From Microbacterium sp. VKM Ac-2923 (GTDB taxonomy: Bacteria; Actinomycetota; Actinomycetes; Actinomycetales; Microbacteriaceae), in assembly GCF_022815605.1 (NCBI RefSeq), contig NZ_JALGRP010000004.1, positions 186,001 to 250,000 on the forward strand: 64,000 nucleotides of DNA, in the 5' to 3' direction. The notes beneath the pieces were generated by a model, which had not been told where the DNA came from, searched no databases, and worked only from the letters and a program-made list of their open reading frames with translations. Shown here in pieces: positions 16,013 to 25,391 of the stretch (positions are counted from its first letter, which is position 1; each line of letters starts with the position of its first letter). Position numbers and translations under genes: made by a program.

Positions 16013-18901
16013 GTGTCGACATTCCTGTACACCCTGGGTCGCTGGTCATTCCGTCACCCTTGGCGGGTCCTGACCGCGTGGCTTCTCATACTGGTCGTCG
16101 CCGGCGGCGGGGTCGCGCTCTTCGCGAAGGGGACCGACAACACCTTCGCGATCCCCGGCACCGAATCGCAGGCCGGGCTCGAGATGCTCGACCGCACCTT
16201 CCCGCAGGTGAGCGGCGCCAGCGCCGAGATCATCGTGGTCGCTGCCGACGGCGCGAGCGTGCGCGATCAGGCGTACCAGACGGCCATCGCCACGACGACC
16301 TCCGATGTCAGCGGGCTCGACTTCGTCGCGGCGGTCACCGATCCGTACGACTCGCGCATCGCGGGCGGCATCGCAGAAGACGACCGCGCCGCGATCGTCC
16401 GCATCCAGTTCTCCGGCGAGGCGACGGCCGTCCCCGAAGCCACGGAGACCGGGCTCCGCGACGCTGCCACCGCCCTCGGTTCCGCCCTGCCCGCCGGTTC
16501 GCAGGCCGTCCTCGGTGGCCAGCTCTTCGCCACCGAGATTCCCGGCGCGACCCTCACCGAAGCCCTCGGCGTGGTGATCGCCGCGCTCGTGCTCATGGTG
16601 ACGTTCCGCTCGTTCCTCGTGGCCGGAATGCCGTTGGCCACCGCGATCCTCGGCGTCGGCCTCTCGATCGCGCTCATCTTCATCGCCACGGGCTTCGCGA
16701 CCGTCTCGTCGACCACGCCGCTCCTGGCGGTGATGCTGGGCTTGGCGGTCGGCATCGACTACGCCCTCTTCATCGTGTCGCGGCATCAAGACCAGACGAG
16801 AGCAGGCATGGATCCCGAGGAGTCCACCGCCCGCGCCGTCGGCACGGCCGGTTCGGCCGTCGTCTTCGCCGGAATCACCGTGCTCATCGCCCTCATCGGA
16901 CTCAGCTTCGCCGGCATCCCGTTCCTCACCACCATGGGCGTCGCCGCCTCGGTCGCCGTGGCGATCGCGGTGTGCGTCGGACTCACCCTCACCCCCGCGT
17001 TCCTCGGTTTCGCCGGACACCGTGTGGTCGGGTGGGGGTTCACGCGACCGAAGAAGCGCGCTCGCGGCGCCGGCACCGAGGACGACCCGACTGAGGCCGC
17101 CCGGATTGCCGCCGAGAGCCGAGAGAAGGCTGACACCGCGGCCATCCGTGCGCAGCGCAACGGACCCGCGAAGCGCTGGGTGGGGCTGGTGACACGGCAT
17201 CCCGTGGTCACCACCGTCGGCATCGTCGCCCTCCTCGGAACGGCAGCGATCCCCGCTGCATCTCTCGCCCTCACCCTGCCGAACGCCGGGCAGCTGCCCG
17301 AGGGTGACGAGGCCCGCGTGGCGTACGAGTTGACCGACGAATACTTCGGTCCGGGCGCCAACGGGCCGCTCATCATGACCGGCACCATCGTCACGAGCAA
17401 CGACCCGCTCACGCTGATGACCGACCTCGGCGAAGAGATCGCGAAGATCCCCGGTGTGGCCGAGGTCGCGCTGGCGACCCCGAATGAGACCGCCGACACC
17501 GGCATCGTGCAGATCGTGCCCGAGACCGCCCCCGACGACCCGCGCACCGCCGACCTCGTGCGCGAGCTCCGGGCCCAAGAGGACCGCCTCTACGACGAAT
17601 TCGGCGTGCGCCTGCTGGTCACCGGCTACACCGCGGTGACGATCGACATCTCCGATCAGCTCGGGGCCGCGCTCCTGCCGTTCGGGCTGTTCGTCGTCGG
17701 TCTGTCGCTCGTGCTGCTGATGATCGTTTTCCGTTCGATCTGGGTGCCGCTCACCGCTGCGGGCGGTTACTTGCTGTCGGTCGCCGCCGCCTTCGGTGTC
17801 GTGGCTGCGGTGTTCGAGTGGGGCTGGTTCGCCGACGCGCTGCACGTCGCCAAGGTCGGCCCCATCATCAGCTTCATGCCGATCGTCGTCATGGGCGTGC
17901 TCTTCGGCCTCGCCATGGACTACCAGGTATTCCTCGTCTCGCGTATGCGCGAAGACTACGTCCACGCGAATCGCGAGGGCCGCACGCCCCGCGAGGTCGC
18001 ACTCGACGCGGTCCGCAGTGGCTTCGCGGCTTCCGCCCGCGTCGTCGTGGCTGCCGCCGTCATCATGTTCGCGGTCTTCGTGGCGTTCGTTCCCGAGGGA
18101 GATTCGAGCCTCAAGCCCATCGCCCTCGGACTCGCCGTGGGCGTCGCCGTCGACGCATTCCTCGTGCGGATGACCCTCGTCCCTGCAGTGCTCGCCCTCC
18201 TCGGAGACAAGGCGTGGTGGATGCCGCGGTGGCTGGACCGTCTCCTGCCCAAACTCGACGTCGAGGGCGAGGCCGTCGAACGCGAGATCCATCTGGCCGC
18301 CTGGCCCGCAGGACCCCCGACCGCGATCGCCGCCGACGAGCTGCGCGCCCTGACCGTCTCGGACGACGAGCAGCCGGTGTTCGCCGACGTCTCCGTGCGT
18401 CTCGCCTACGGCGGCACTCTCCTGGTGACCGGTGAGCAGCGTACGACGCGCACGCTCCTGCTCGCACTCGCCGGGCGTCTTTCGAAGATCGATGGACGCC
18501 TGCGCGTCGACGGCCTGCTCGTCCCCGAACGCGCCGGCGCCGTTCGCGCGCGCGTCGGCATCGCCCTGATCGACGACCCGGCCACGGCCGCGGCCGATGT
18601 CCGCCGGGCGGTGGCCGGCGGGACACGCATCGCCGTCGTCAGCGACATCGACCGTCTCGACGACGACGACCGCGACGACGTGGCCAGCGTGCTCCGGCGC
18701 GCCGCGACCGAGAGGCGCGACCGTGCCGGCGACGACGACGTGCCGTTCACACTCGTCGTCTCGGCCCGCGACGAGCATCGTGCTCTGACCCTCCTCTCGG
18801 AAGCGCAGCGTCCCGACGTCGCCTCGCTCGCCCTCCCCACGCCGCGGCGCCCGCGCCCGCCGCAAGAAACCTTCGCCGATCTCTCCGAGGTGTTCGCATG
18901 A
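16013..18901 (+). CDS. MMPL/RND-type transporter with degenerate ABC-ATPase-like tail
   Basis: 962 residues. Residues 1 to about 760 are a full MMPL/RND-type exporter: two halves, each with a TM helix, an outer loop and a TM bundle, including LAVGIDYALFIVSRHQ and its second-half counterpart LAMDYQVFLVSRMRED. It would export lipids or small molecules using the proton gradient. From about 770 to 945 there is an extra cytoplasmic domain resembling an ABC ATPase: LLVTGEQRTTRTLLLALAGR aligns with a Walker A region but has Arg at the Lys position, and no LSGGQ motif is seen. The GTG at 16013 has GGGAG five bases upstream; another GTG at 16001 overlaps that site. It overlaps yhgE by ATGA. Confidence 0.9.
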   Translation: MSTFLYTLGRWSFRHPWRVLTAWLLILVVAGGGVALFAKGTDNTFAIPGTESQAGLEMLDRTFPQVSGASAEIIVVAADGASVRDQAYQTAIATTTSDVSGLDFVAAVTDPYDSRIAGGIAEDDRAAIVRIQFSGEATAVPEATETGLRDAATALGSALPAGSQAVLGGQLFATEIPGATLTEALGVVIAALVLMVTFRSFLVAGMPLATAILGVGLSIALIFIATGFATVSSTTPLLAVMLGLAVGIDYALFIVSRHQDQTRAGMDPEESTARAVGTAGSAVVFAGITVLIALIGLSFAGIPFLTTMGVAASVAVAIAVCVGLTLTPAFLGFAGHRVVGWGFTRPKKRARGAGTEDDPTEAARIAAESREKADTAAIRAQRNGPAKRWVGLVTRHPVVTTVGIVALLGTAAIPAASLALTLPNAGQLPEGDEARVAYELTDEYFGPGANGPLIMTGTIVTSNDPLTLMTDLGEEIAKIPGVAEVALATPNETADTGIVQIVPETAPDDPRTADLVRELRAQEDRLYDEFGVRLLVTGYTAVTIDISDQLGAALLPFGLFVVGLSLVLLMIVFRSIWVPLTAAGGYLLSVAAAFGVVAAVFEWGWFADALHVAKVGPIISFMPIVVMGVLFGLAMDYQVFLVSRMREDYVHANREGRTPREVALDAVRSGFAASARVVVAAAVIMFAVFVAFVPEGDSSLKPIALGLAVGVAVDAFLVRMTLVPAVLALLGDKAWWMPRWLDRLLPKLDVEGEAVEREIHLAAWPAGPPTAIAADELRALTVSDDEQPVFADVSVRLAYGGTLLVTGEQRTTRTLLLALAGRLSKIDGRLRVDGLLVPERAGAVRARVGIALIDDPATAAADVRRAVAGGTRIAVVSDIDRLDDDDRDDVASVLRRAATERRDRAGDDDVPFTLVVSARDEHRALTLLSEAQRPDVASLALPTPRRPRPPQETFADLSEVFA

Positions 18902-20982
18902 CTCTCTCCGTCGAGCGCTCCCGCTCGCGCCGCCCCGTCACCTGGCTGACGCTCGTTGGCGTGCTGCTTCTGCCCGCCGTGATCGGCGGGATCCTGGTAG
19001 GCGCCCTGTACAACCCCACCGACCGGCTCGAGAACATCACTGCCGCAATCGTGAACGACGACAAGGCCGTCGAGCTCGACGGCCAACTCGTCCCCCTCGG
19101 ACGACAGCTGACCGGCGGGCTGGTCAAGGGCGCCGACGACCAGCCCAGCAACATCGACTGGGTCATCTCGAACGATGACGACGCGGCAGCGGGCCTCGCC
19201 GACGGCACGTATACGGCCGTGGTGACGATCCCCGAGAACTTCACGGCAGCCTCCCTCTCGACCCGACCGGGCGAGACCCCCGAGCAAGCCACGATCGGTG
19301 TGCGAACGGCGCCCGACGCCCGCGTCGTTGACGGCGCGATCACCGCGCAGTTGGCATCCACCGCCTCCAACGTCTTCGGCGGCGAGCTGTCATCGCAGTA
19401 CCTGAAGAACGTGTTCCTCGGATTCACCACGCTCGGCGATCAGCTGGGTACCGCTGCCGACGGTGCCCATCAGCTCGCCGACGGTGCCGCCCAGGCGGCC
19501 ACCGGGGCGAGCGGCCTCCGCGACGGGCTGGGACAACTCTCCAGCGGAGCTGAGCAGCTCTCAGACGGCGCGGGGCAGCTCTCGGCCGGCACGAAGCCCC
19601 TCGCCGACGGCGCCGCGCAGCTCGCCAGCGGGGCGAGTGCCCTGGCCGGAGGCACGCGCGACGCGGCCGTCGGCGTCGACAAGCTCGCCGGCGGCGCCGA
19701 CGGAATCGCCTCCGGTAATCAGCAGCTCGCGACAGAGATCAACGGTCTCGCCGACCAGATCCCCCCGAGCTTCGCCGAAGACGCCGCCGCCCTGTCGAAC
19801 GCCGCTCCCCAGGTCAATGAAGCGCTGATCGATGCGGCCGCGGCGCTGCAGAAGGCCGCAGACGAGTGCACGGGCACACCGGAGCAGTGCCAGGCCCTGC
19901 GCGTCGCCTCCGACGAAGCGAACAAGGCCCTCCCCCAAGCCACGCAGACGGTGACCAAGATCGGCGACCTCGCGGGTCAAGCCGCGCAGCTGCCGGCCGG
20001 CATCCGCGCCATCGCCGACGCCAACCAGCAGCTCGCCGACGGAGCCACCGGGCTCGCCGGCGGCGCACGCGAAGCAGCGTCCGGCCTGAACACCATCGCG
20101 GGCGGGATCGACGGCCTCTCCGGCGGCGCGACGCAGATCGCCGACGGCACGCGCCAGCTCGGCGCGGGTGCCGCCGCTCTCGGGTCGGGCGCCGCGCAGC
20201 TGGCATCTGGAGCATCCGATGCCCAGGGCGGCGCCGGGCGACTCGCCGACGGCGTCGACCAGGTCGCCACGGGCACCTCGTCGCTGGCCAGCGGCCTGGA
20301 CAGCGCCGTAGACCAGTTGCCGAGCTACACCGACGCACAGGCGACCACGCTCGCCGACGTGGTGGCGGATCCCGTCTCGGCGACGGGCACCCAGGATTCG
20401 CTGTTCGGTCTCGCCGCGGTACCGCTGCTCTCGATGGCCGTGCTGTGGTTCGGTGGCGTCGCATCGTTCGTGGCGTTCCAGGCCGTCTCCGCGCGCTCCC
20501 TGACCAGCCGACGTCCCTCGGCGCTCGTGGCACTGCGCGGCTTCGCCCCCGCGGCGCTCGTCGGCGCCGTCCAGGGACTGCTCGTCGCGGCCGTGGTGCA
20601 AGTGGCATCCGACTACGACTGGGGCGACTGGGCGCTGTTCGCTCTCATCTGCATCGCCGCGGGTGTGGCCTTCGCCGCCGTAAATCAGGCGCTGGTCGCC
20701 GTGTTCGGCGGAGCGGGTCGCTGGCTCGCCGCCGTGATCGGCGCTCTGGCGCTCGGCGCGAGCATCGTATCGACCGTGCCACCGGCCCTCGCGGCGGTGG
20801 CCTCCCTGCTCCCGACCGCCCCGGCGTACGACGCGATGCTCGGCGCCCTGTCCTCCTCGGGCGGCGTGGCGACGGGTATCGCCGGGTTCGTCGTCTGGGC
20901 GGTGCTGTCGCTCATCGCCACGACGCTCGTCGTGATCCGTCGCCGCACGACGTCGGCCCGCGTCGCTGCCGCGCTCGCGTAG
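18898..20982 (+). CDS. YhgE/Pip-type membrane protein
   Basis: 694 residues. One TM helix near the N-terminus, then a long extracytoplasmic region, then a C-terminal bundle of about five TM helices starting near LFGLAAVPLLSMAVLW, the ABC-2-like YhgE/Pip architecture. Roughly residues 180-480 hold many seven-residue-type repeats of the LADGAxQLxxGA kind, expected to form long helices outside the membrane. It starts within the MMPL stop (ATGA), so the two are translationally coupled and probably work together in envelope export. The stop codon lies inside the first unit of a tandem repeat array. Confidence 0.9.
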   Translation: MTLSVERSRSRRPVTWLTLVGVLLLPAVIGGILVGALYNPTDRLENITAAIVNDDKAVELDGQLVPLGRQLTGGLVKGADDQPSNIDWVISNDDDAAAGLADGTYTAVVTIPENFTAASLSTRPGETPEQATIGVRTAPDARVVDGAITAQLASTASNVFGGELSSQYLKNVFLGFTTLGDQLGTAADGAHQLADGAAQAATGASGLRDGLGQLSSGAEQLSDGAGQLSAGTKPLADGAAQLASGASALAGGTRDAAVGVDKLAGGADGIASGNQQLATEINGLADQIPPSFAEDAAALSNAAPQVNEALIDAAAALQKAADECTGTPEQCQALRVASDEANKALPQATQTVTKIGDLAGQAAQLPAGIRAIADANQQLADGATGLAGGAREAASGLNTIAGGIDGLSGGATQIADGTRQLGAGAAALGSGAAQLASGASDAQGGAGRLADGVDQVATGTSSLASGLDSAVDQLPSYTDAQATTLADVVADPVSATGTQDSLFGLAAVPLLSMAVLWFGGVASFVAFQAVSARSLTSRRPSALVALRGFAPAALVGAVQGLLVAAVVQVASDYDWGDWALFALICIAAGVAFAAVNQALVAVFGGAGRWLAAVIGALALGASIVSTVPPALAAVASLLPTAPAYDAMLGALSSSGGVATGIAGFVVWAVLSLIATTLVVIRRRTTSARVAAALA

Positions 20983-21164
20983 GCCGCGGCGTGCGTAGGG
21001 CGCGGCTCGCGTGGGCCGCGGCTCGCGTAGGGCGCGGCTCACGTAGGCCGCGGCTCACGTAGACCGCGACTCGCGTAGACCGCGACTCGCGTAGACCGCG
21101 GCTCGCGTGGACCGCGGCTCACGTAAACCGCGACTCACGTAGACCGCGGCTCGCGCGCTCCGCG
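20973..21164. repeat. twelve 16-bp tandem repeats spanning the yhgE stop
   Basis: Twelve consecutive 16-base units, consensus RCTCRCGTAGRCCGCG, without spacers. Units 7 and 8 are identical; units 2 and 12 are the most diverged. The first unit contains the yhgE stop codon TAG (20980-20982), and most later units keep the same GTAG. The array lies between convergent yhgE and ccsB. No gene is seen in 20983-21328; 21224-21328 shows no further structure. Confidence 0.9.
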
Positions 21165-21187
21165 AGCGGTGACATCCGAGTGTCCGA

Positions 21188-21223
21188 GACACCCGGGTGG
21201 CCTCGACGAGTGTTCCGGGTGTC
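21188..21223. terminator. hairpin between convergent yhgE and ccsB
   Basis: GACACCCGG (21188-21196) pairs with CCGGGTGTC (21215-21223), a nine-base stem with an 18-base loop. There is no T-run on either strand. It sits just past the tandem array and about 105 bases from the ccsB stop, so it may terminate both convergent transcripts. Confidence 0.4.
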
Positions 21224-21328
21224 CTAGACGTTCAGCACGGAGACTCGTCGCGGTCGGCGCCCGCCCGCGCCAGCACGACACCACCCCGCGCCAGCGCCGC
21301 GCCGACCAGCAGCGCGCGCACCCCCGCG

Positions 21329-22336
21329 TTACGTCGTGAGGCCGCTGTACGCGTGCAGTCCCTTGAAGAAGACGTTCACGATCGTGAAGTTGAACAGCAC
21401 GGCGGTGAAGCCGATGATCGACAGCCACGCCGAACGGGTGCCACGCCACCCGCGGGTCGCGCGGGCATGGATGTAGCCGGCGTAGAGCACCCAGATCACG
21501 AACGTCCACACCTCTTTGGTGTCGAAACCCCAGAAGCGACCCCAGGCGTCGTTGGCCCAGATCGATCCGGCGATGAGGGTGAAGGTCCAGAAGATGAAGC
21601 CCACGATCGCGAAGCGGTAGGCCAGCGACTCCAGGGCATCTGCCGACGGCACCGTGCGCAGGAAGCTGCGCTTCGGCTCGGCATCCGCGGGGGCCTCGGC
21701 GAGCTTGCGCTCACGACGCGTCTGGATGAGCTGCACGACCGACAACCCGAATGCCAGGGCGAAGAGCGCCGTCGCGAGGCTCGCCACGAAGACGTGGACC
21801 ACGAGCCACACCGACTTGAGCGGGTCGGCGAGGGGAACGACCTCGACGTGGAAGGCCAACGTCGCCCCGCCGAGCAGCAGCACGGCGAGTCCGGTCATCA
21901 GCGAGCCGAGGAAACGCAGGTCGTAGCGGGTGAGCACCGCGAGGTACACGCCGATGATCAGCAGAAGCCCGGTGAGGGCGAACTCGTACATGTTCGACCA
22001 CGGCACGCGCTCGGCCGCGATCCCGCGCAGCACCGTAGCAACCAGATGGAACGCGAACCCGAGCGCCGTCAGCACGGTACCGAGGCGGGCCCACAGGTAG
22101 CGGGGCCGGGAGGAAGACGTGGATGCCGAGGAGCCGGCCGACCCGGAGATCACTCCCCCACCACCCGCGGTGACCAGCTGGCGCGCGACGACCTCGTCCT
22201 TCGCCTTGAGCGCGAGGTCGGAGCGGCGGGCGAGGTCGATGGCGTAGGCGATGAAGGCCAGCACGTAGATGGCGACCGCCGTCCACACCAGGAGGAGGGA
22301 GATCTCGTCGAGGAGAAGCGGGTCGGTTCCGGGCAT
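21329..22336 (-). CDS. ccsB: cytochrome c biogenesis protein CcsB/ResC (CcsA-type haem protein)
   Basis: 335 residues, polytopic membrane protein of System II cytochrome c maturation. The WGRFWGFDTKEVWTFVIW block with WND nearby is the Trp-rich WWD-type haem-binding motif; conserved His residues occur in neighbouring helices (LVVHVFVASL, GYIHARATRGWRG). With ResB it delivers and ligates haem to apocytochromes c outside the membrane. The ATG at 22336 follows the resB stop by four bases. It is the last gene of the operon. Confidence 0.92.
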   Translation of the reverse strand: MPGTDPLLLDEISLLLVWTAVAIYVLAFIAYAIDLARRSDLALKAKDEVVARQLVTAGGGGVISGSAGSSASTSSSRPRYLWARLGTVLTALGFAFHLVATVLRGIAAERVPWSNMYEFALTGLLLIIGVYLAVLTRYDLRFLGSLMTGLAVLLLGGATLAFHVEVVPLADPLKSVWLVVHVFVASLATALFALAFGLSVVQLIQTRRERKLAEAPADAEPKRSFLRTVPSADALESLAYRFAIVGFIFWTFTLIAGSIWANDAWGRFWGFDTKEVWTFVIWVLYAGYIHARATRGWRGTRSAWLSIIGFTAVLFNFTIVNVFFKGLHAYSGLTT

Positions 22337-22340
22337 GGTC

Positions 22341-24026
22341 TCAGTCTACTTTTCCGGTGTCGGGGTGGCTCGAGGCAGGAAGGGAGGCGCCGTGGCGTTC
22401 GGTGAGCTGGTCGACGGCGGCGGCGAGAGTCGGATCCTCGCCACGGGCGAGTCCCGCGTACTCGACGAGGACGCCGTCACCCTTCGGCGTCGCCTTGACC
22501 CACATCCGCCGGCGCGGGACGAACAGCGCGGCGAGCAGGCCGAGCAGCGCGAGCAGCGCGAACGCGAGCACCCAGGGTCCGGCGAGATCGCGATGGATCG
22601 ACAGCGAGGCGAAGCGCTTGACGGAGCCGTCGTAGCCGGAGGCACCCGCCGGCGCCTCGTTCTCGAACGTGATGGTGCCCAGGCCGTTGGGCAGATCCTG
22701 CGTATCGCCCGGCATGAGCTGCAGCGCGGGCGTGCCGCTGTCACCGCCGGCGATCTGGGTCATGCCCGACGGGTCGAGCGTGTACACCGAGCGCGGTGTG
22801 CCGTCGTCGATACCCAGGTCGCCCTCGTACACGCGGAGCGTGAGCACGGGGTACTCGAGGGCACCGTACGTCGAGGTCAGCGCCCCCGAGGACAGCACGT
22901 CCATCGTCGGGTAGAAGAAGCCGAGGAGGCCCAGCTGTTGCGGCAGACCGTCGGCGACCTTGATGACGCCGAGCGAGGTCATGTTGGCATCCTGCGGAAG
23001 GAATGCCACCGAGTCGTGGAACACCTCCTCGCCCTGAGCGTCGCGGATCGTGACGGTCGGTGCGTACCCGTTTCCCAGGAGGTAGACGCGGTCTCCCTCG
23101 ACATCGAGCGGGTGGTTCACTCGCACGTCACCGTCTTGCGCCTCACCGCCGGGCGCCTGGGTCGTCAGGTGCGCCACGAAGTCACCCGCCTGACCCGAGC
23201 CCGGCTGCCCGGGCGGCACGTACGACACGTCGAACTTATCCAGCGTCAGGGAGTACGGCGTGAGGGTGTCACCGCTGACGAAGCGACCGGGGTTGAACGA
23301 GGAGTAGTCGAGCAGGCTGTTGGCGAAGGCCTGACCTTCGACCAGTACGCGCTGTCCGGTGTACGTGAACCCGCCGCCGAGGCCGACGGCGACGAGCACG
23401 CCCACGAGTGCGGCGTGGAAGACCAGGTTGCCCGTCTCACGCAGGTACCCGCGCTCGGCAGAGACCGAGAAGGTGCCGCGACCGTCGTACCGGGCCACGC
23501 GGTAGCCGCTCTTGCGCAGCTGAGCGGCGGCGGTGTCGACGGCGGCGGATGCCGTGGCATCCGGATCCCCATCGACCGCGATCGTGCGGCTGCGGTGATC
23601 GTCGAGGCGCGAGAGGCGCGCGGGCGTCCGCGGCGGCTGCGACTTGAGCGCCTTCCAGTGGTGCTTGGTGCGCGGCAGCACGCAGCCGATCAGCGAGATG
23701 AACAGCAGCAGGTAGATGGCCGAGAACCACGGCGAGGTGTAGACGTCGAACAGGCTCAGGTTGTCGAGCACCGGTGCGAGGTCGGGGTTGTCGGTGAAGT
23801 ACTGGGTGACGCCATTGGGGTCGGCCGTGCGCTGCGGGACCAGTGACCCCGGAACCGCCGCGATCGCGAGCAGCAGCAACAGCACGAGGGCCGTGCGCAT
23901 GCTGGTCAGTTGGCGCCAGCCCCAGCGTGCCCACCCCACGGCACCCAGGCGCGGCTGCGTGATCTCCGGCTCGTCCGAGTCGGCGTGGTCAGACGGACGC
24001 AGAACGCCGTCGGTGGGTTCTTTCAC
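22341..24026 (-). CDS. resB: cytochrome c biogenesis protein ResB
   Basis: 561 residues. Three N-terminal TM helices (LVLLLLLAIAAVPGSLVPQ, then IYLLLFISLIGCVLPRTKHH, then VFHAALVGVLVAVGLGGG), a large extracytoplasmic domain, and one C-terminal TM (LAFALLALLGLLAALFVP) give the ResB/Ccs1 topology. It partners CcsB in haem transport and attachment. The GTG at 24026 is chosen over an ATG at 24059: GAGGAAG lies four bases before it and it avoids overlap with ccdA. Confidence 0.9.
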   Translation of the reverse strand: MKEPTDGVLRPSDHADSDEPEITQPRLGAVGWARWGWRQLTSMRTALVLLLLLAIAAVPGSLVPQRTADPNGVTQYFTDNPDLAPVLDNLSLFDVYTSPWFSAIYLLLFISLIGCVLPRTKHHWKALKSQPPRTPARLSRLDDHRSRTIAVDGDPDATASAAVDTAAAQLRKSGYRVARYDGRGTFSVSAERGYLRETGNLVFHAALVGVLVAVGLGGGFTYTGQRVLVEGQAFANSLLDYSSFNPGRFVSGDTLTPYSLTLDKFDVSYVPPGQPGSGQAGDFVAHLTTQAPGGEAQDGDVRVNHPLDVEGDRVYLLGNGYAPTVTIRDAQGEEVFHDSVAFLPQDANMTSLGVIKVADGLPQQLGLLGFFYPTMDVLSSGALTSTYGALEYPVLTLRVYEGDLGIDDGTPRSVYTLDPSGMTQIAGGDSGTPALQLMPGDTQDLPNGLGTITFENEAPAGASGYDGSVKRFASLSIHRDLAGPWVLAFALLALLGLLAALFVPRRRMWVKATPKGDGVLVEYAGLARGEDPTLAAAVDQLTERHGASLPASSHPDTGKVD

Positions 24027-24039
24027 GGTGCTTCCTCGA

Positions 24040-24789
24040 TCAGAGCGGGAGCTGGACATTGCCGATCACTCCCTGCAGGGTCGACATCCACTGGCCCCAG
24101 GCGCCCGTCACCATGAGCAGGCCGAGCACGATGAGAAGGGCTCCACCGATGAGGTTGACCGTCCGGATGTGCCGCCGGACGAACGCCACCGAGCGCGTCG
24201 CCCACCCGAAACCGAGGGCGAGCAGGATGAACGGGATGCCGAGACCCAGCGAGTACGCCAGCCCCAGCAGCGCGGCGCGGCCGGGGTCGCCCAGGTTGTA
24301 CGACACCGACAGGATCGCGGCCAGCGTCGGGCCGATGCACGGCGTCCACCCCACCCCGAGGGCGATGCCCAGCAGAGGGGCGCCGATGAGACCGAGGTTG
24401 CCGCGTGTTTGCAACCGCACCGACCGCTGGGCCACGCCGAAGAGGCCGATGAAGACGAAGCCGAGCACGATGATCACGACGCCCATCACGCGCGTGATGA
24501 CGTCGGCGTAGCGAAGGAAGAACAGCCCCACCGTGCCGCCCAGCACGTTCGCGACCATGAACACCAGGGTGAATCCGGCGATGAACAGCAGTGTCCCCCC
24601 GAGCAGCCGTCCCCGGCCGGCGGAGGATGCCGACGCACCCCGCGGCGAGACGGCACCGCCGATGAACCCCAGGTAACCCGGCACAAGAGGCAGCACGCAC
24701 GGCGAGAGGAACGAGATGAGGCCCGCCGCCAGAGCGACGGGCAGGGCGAGCCACAGCGCCCCATCGAAGACCAGGGCGCCCGGGTTCAC
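24040..24789 (-). CDS. ccdA: CcdA-type thiol-disulfide membrane transporter
   Basis: 249 residues, six or seven TM helices, DsbD/CcdA family. The redox Cys are visible at C31 (SPCVLPLVPG) and C151 (WTPCIGP). It passes reducing equivalents from cytoplasmic thioredoxin to the extracytoplasmic TlpA encoded just upstream, keeping apocytochrome CxxCH motifs reduced. The GTG at 24789 overlaps the tlpA stop by GTGA, implying coupled translation. Longer frames upstream are shadows. Confidence 0.92.
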   Translation of the reverse strand: MNPGALVFDGALWLALPVALAAGLISFLSPCVLPLVPGYLGFIGGAVSPRGASASSAGRGRLLGGTLLFIAGFTLVFMVANVLGGTVGLFFLRYADVITRVMGVVIIVLGFVFIGLFGVAQRSVRLQTRGNLGLIGAPLLGIALGVGWTPCIGPTLAAILSVSYNLGDPGRAALLGLAYSLGLGIPFILLALGFGWATRSVAFVRRHIRTVNLIGGALLIVLGLLMVTGAWGQWMSTLQGVIGNVQLPL

Positions 24790-25391
24790 GCGGGCTCCGC
24801 GACGAGCGTGCGCACCATGGACTCGAGGATCGAGGCCTCGGGGAGCTCGCCGATGACGCGGGCGGCGACGCGGCCCTGCTTGTCGAGGACGAGCGTCGTC
24901 GGCGTCGCATTGATGGGGGTCTTGTCGGCGAAGGCCAGTTTGAGTTCGCCGTCGTTGACAGCCATGGCGCTCGAGTACGACACCCCGTGATCGCGGGCGA
25001 ACGACAACGCGGTGGCGGGCTGGTCGTAGGTATTGATGCCGAGGAAGGCCACGTCCTGGCCCTGGAAGCTCTGGTACGCCTGCTCGAGGCGCGGGGCCTC
25101 GATGATGCACGGGCCGCACGTCGCGTACCAAAAGTTCACGACGAGCACCTTGCCGGCGTAGTCGGCGCTCGACACCGGCGATCCGTTGTCAAGGCTGCCC
25201 GAGAACTCCACGGCCTCGCCGCGGTCGGACTCGGGGATCTCCTGCCATTGCAGACCGTTGGCGGCGATGTAGCCCTTGTTGTCGCCCGCCCGGTACTGCT
25301 CGGCGAGCGGGTCGGCGGTGCAGGCCGCCAAGCCCACGACGAGGGCCGCGGCGGCGGCCATCGCTCCGGCGGCGGTGAGGATTCGGCGCAT
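24786..25391 (-). CDS. TlpA/ResA-type thioredoxin-like lipoprotein
   Basis: 201 residues. A lipoprotein signal ends at C24 (GLAACTAD), so the protein is anchored outside the cytoplasmic membrane. Thioredoxin fold with active site C92-G-P-C95 in NFWYATCGPC, and cis-Pro in INATPTTLVLD. It reduces apocytochrome c Cys residues (ResA role) using electrons from CcdA. The ATG at 25391 shares a base with the stop of the phosphatase gene (TGATG). Confidence 0.92.
   Translation of the reverse strand: MRRILTAAGAMAAAAALVVGLAACTADPLAEQYRAGDNKGYIAANGLQWQEIPESDRGEAVEFSGSLDNGSPVSSADYAGKVLVVNFWYATCGPCIIEAPRLEQAYQSFQGQDVAFLGINTYDQPATALSFARDHGVSYSSAMAVNDGELKLAFADKTPINATPTTLVLDKQGRVAARVIGELPEASILESMVRTLVAEPA

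Noticed and set aside
16046..18865. Very long minus-strand open frame (939 codons) over the MMPL gene
   Set aside because: Its translation is low-complexity Arg/Gly/His/Asp-rich with no domain; it is an antisense shadow typical of high-GC coding DNA.
20973..21164. CRISPR array
   Set aside because: Units are 16 bases and abut without spacers, and no cas genes are present.
21224..21328. Remnant coding sequence on the minus strand (ALLVGAALARGGVVLARAGA-like)
   Set aside because: Short and Ala/Arg-rich as expected by chance at this GC; no start or ribosome site.
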